Shown: piece by piece, positions 5,238-5,287 of the stretch
Numbering within the stretch: the stretch's first letter is position 1
Layout: every line of letters begins with the position of its first letter
Origin: Candidatus Aminicenantota bacterium
Lineage (GTDB): Bacteria; Acidobacteriota; Aminicenantia; Aminicenantales; Aminicenantaceae
Length of the DNA stretch: 5,287 bases
Reading direction: 5' to 3'
Assembly (NCBI GenBank): GCA_030620655.1
Contig: JAUXEH010000230.1
Span: 1-5,287, forward strand
Position numbers and translations under genes: made by a program
The notes under the pieces: model-generated
Databases searched by the model: none
Told to the model about the DNA's origin: nothing
What the model saw: only the letters and a program-made list of their open reading frames with translations

Positions 5238-5287
5238 CTCTCCGAGCGAACCGATTTCACCATATCTGGGGTGTTGCGGCGGATTCG

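Noticed and set aside
1..5287. CRISPR array, tRNA or rRNA genes
   Set aside because: No regularly spaced direct repeats, tRNA cloverleaf or rRNA-like segments were seen on either strand.

Overview
The window carries five complete protein genes and the start of a sixth, in two divergent transcription blocks on either side of a promoter region at about 3366-3458. Every assignment is read from the sequence by motif recognition; no search was run. The genes suggest a moderately GC-rich, probably anaerobic bacterium: strong Shine-Dalgarno sites, sigma70-like promoters, a NuoE/HndA-type subunit and an elongation factor P with an unmodified-type PGKG loop. The phylum cannot be fixed from this window.

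Left block, all on the minus strand, read from right to left: an RNase Z-like metallo-beta-lactamase-fold hydrolase (2589-3365), a Na+/Ca2+ exchanger-family antiporter (1551-2534), a 276-bp intergenic stretch with a perfect 16-bp inverted repeat and a strong promoter, an alanine dehydrogenase-family protein (165-1274), and after 31 bp the first 44 codons of a NuoE/HndA-like thioredoxin-fold 2Fe-2S subunit that leaves the window (1-133). The hydrolase and exchanger probably share a transcript. The ald-like gene has its own promoter and drives the nuoE-like gene.

Right block, on the plus strand: a galactokinase-like GHMP sugar kinase (3459-4535) and, 9 bp later, elongation factor P (4545-5108), which form a tight two-gene operon. 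After efp lies an AT-rich tail framed by a 14-bp perfect inverted repeat (5117-5237).

The less ordinary points are these. (1) The ald-like and exchanger genes are each preceded by a 9- or 8-codon micro-ORF with its own GGAGGTCC Shine-Dalgarno, whose TGA stop overlaps the main ATG as ATGA. (2) The ald-like protein lacks the catalytic lysine of alanine dehydrogenases and most of the nucleotide-binding glycine motif. (3) Two intergenic inverted-repeat elements have arms that are 13/16 alike, and both are bounded by TA, as small non-autonomous (MITE-like) elements would be. (4) The divergent promoters sit back to back with an inverted repeat over one -35 box, and the sugar-kinase promoter predicts an almost leaderless mRNA.
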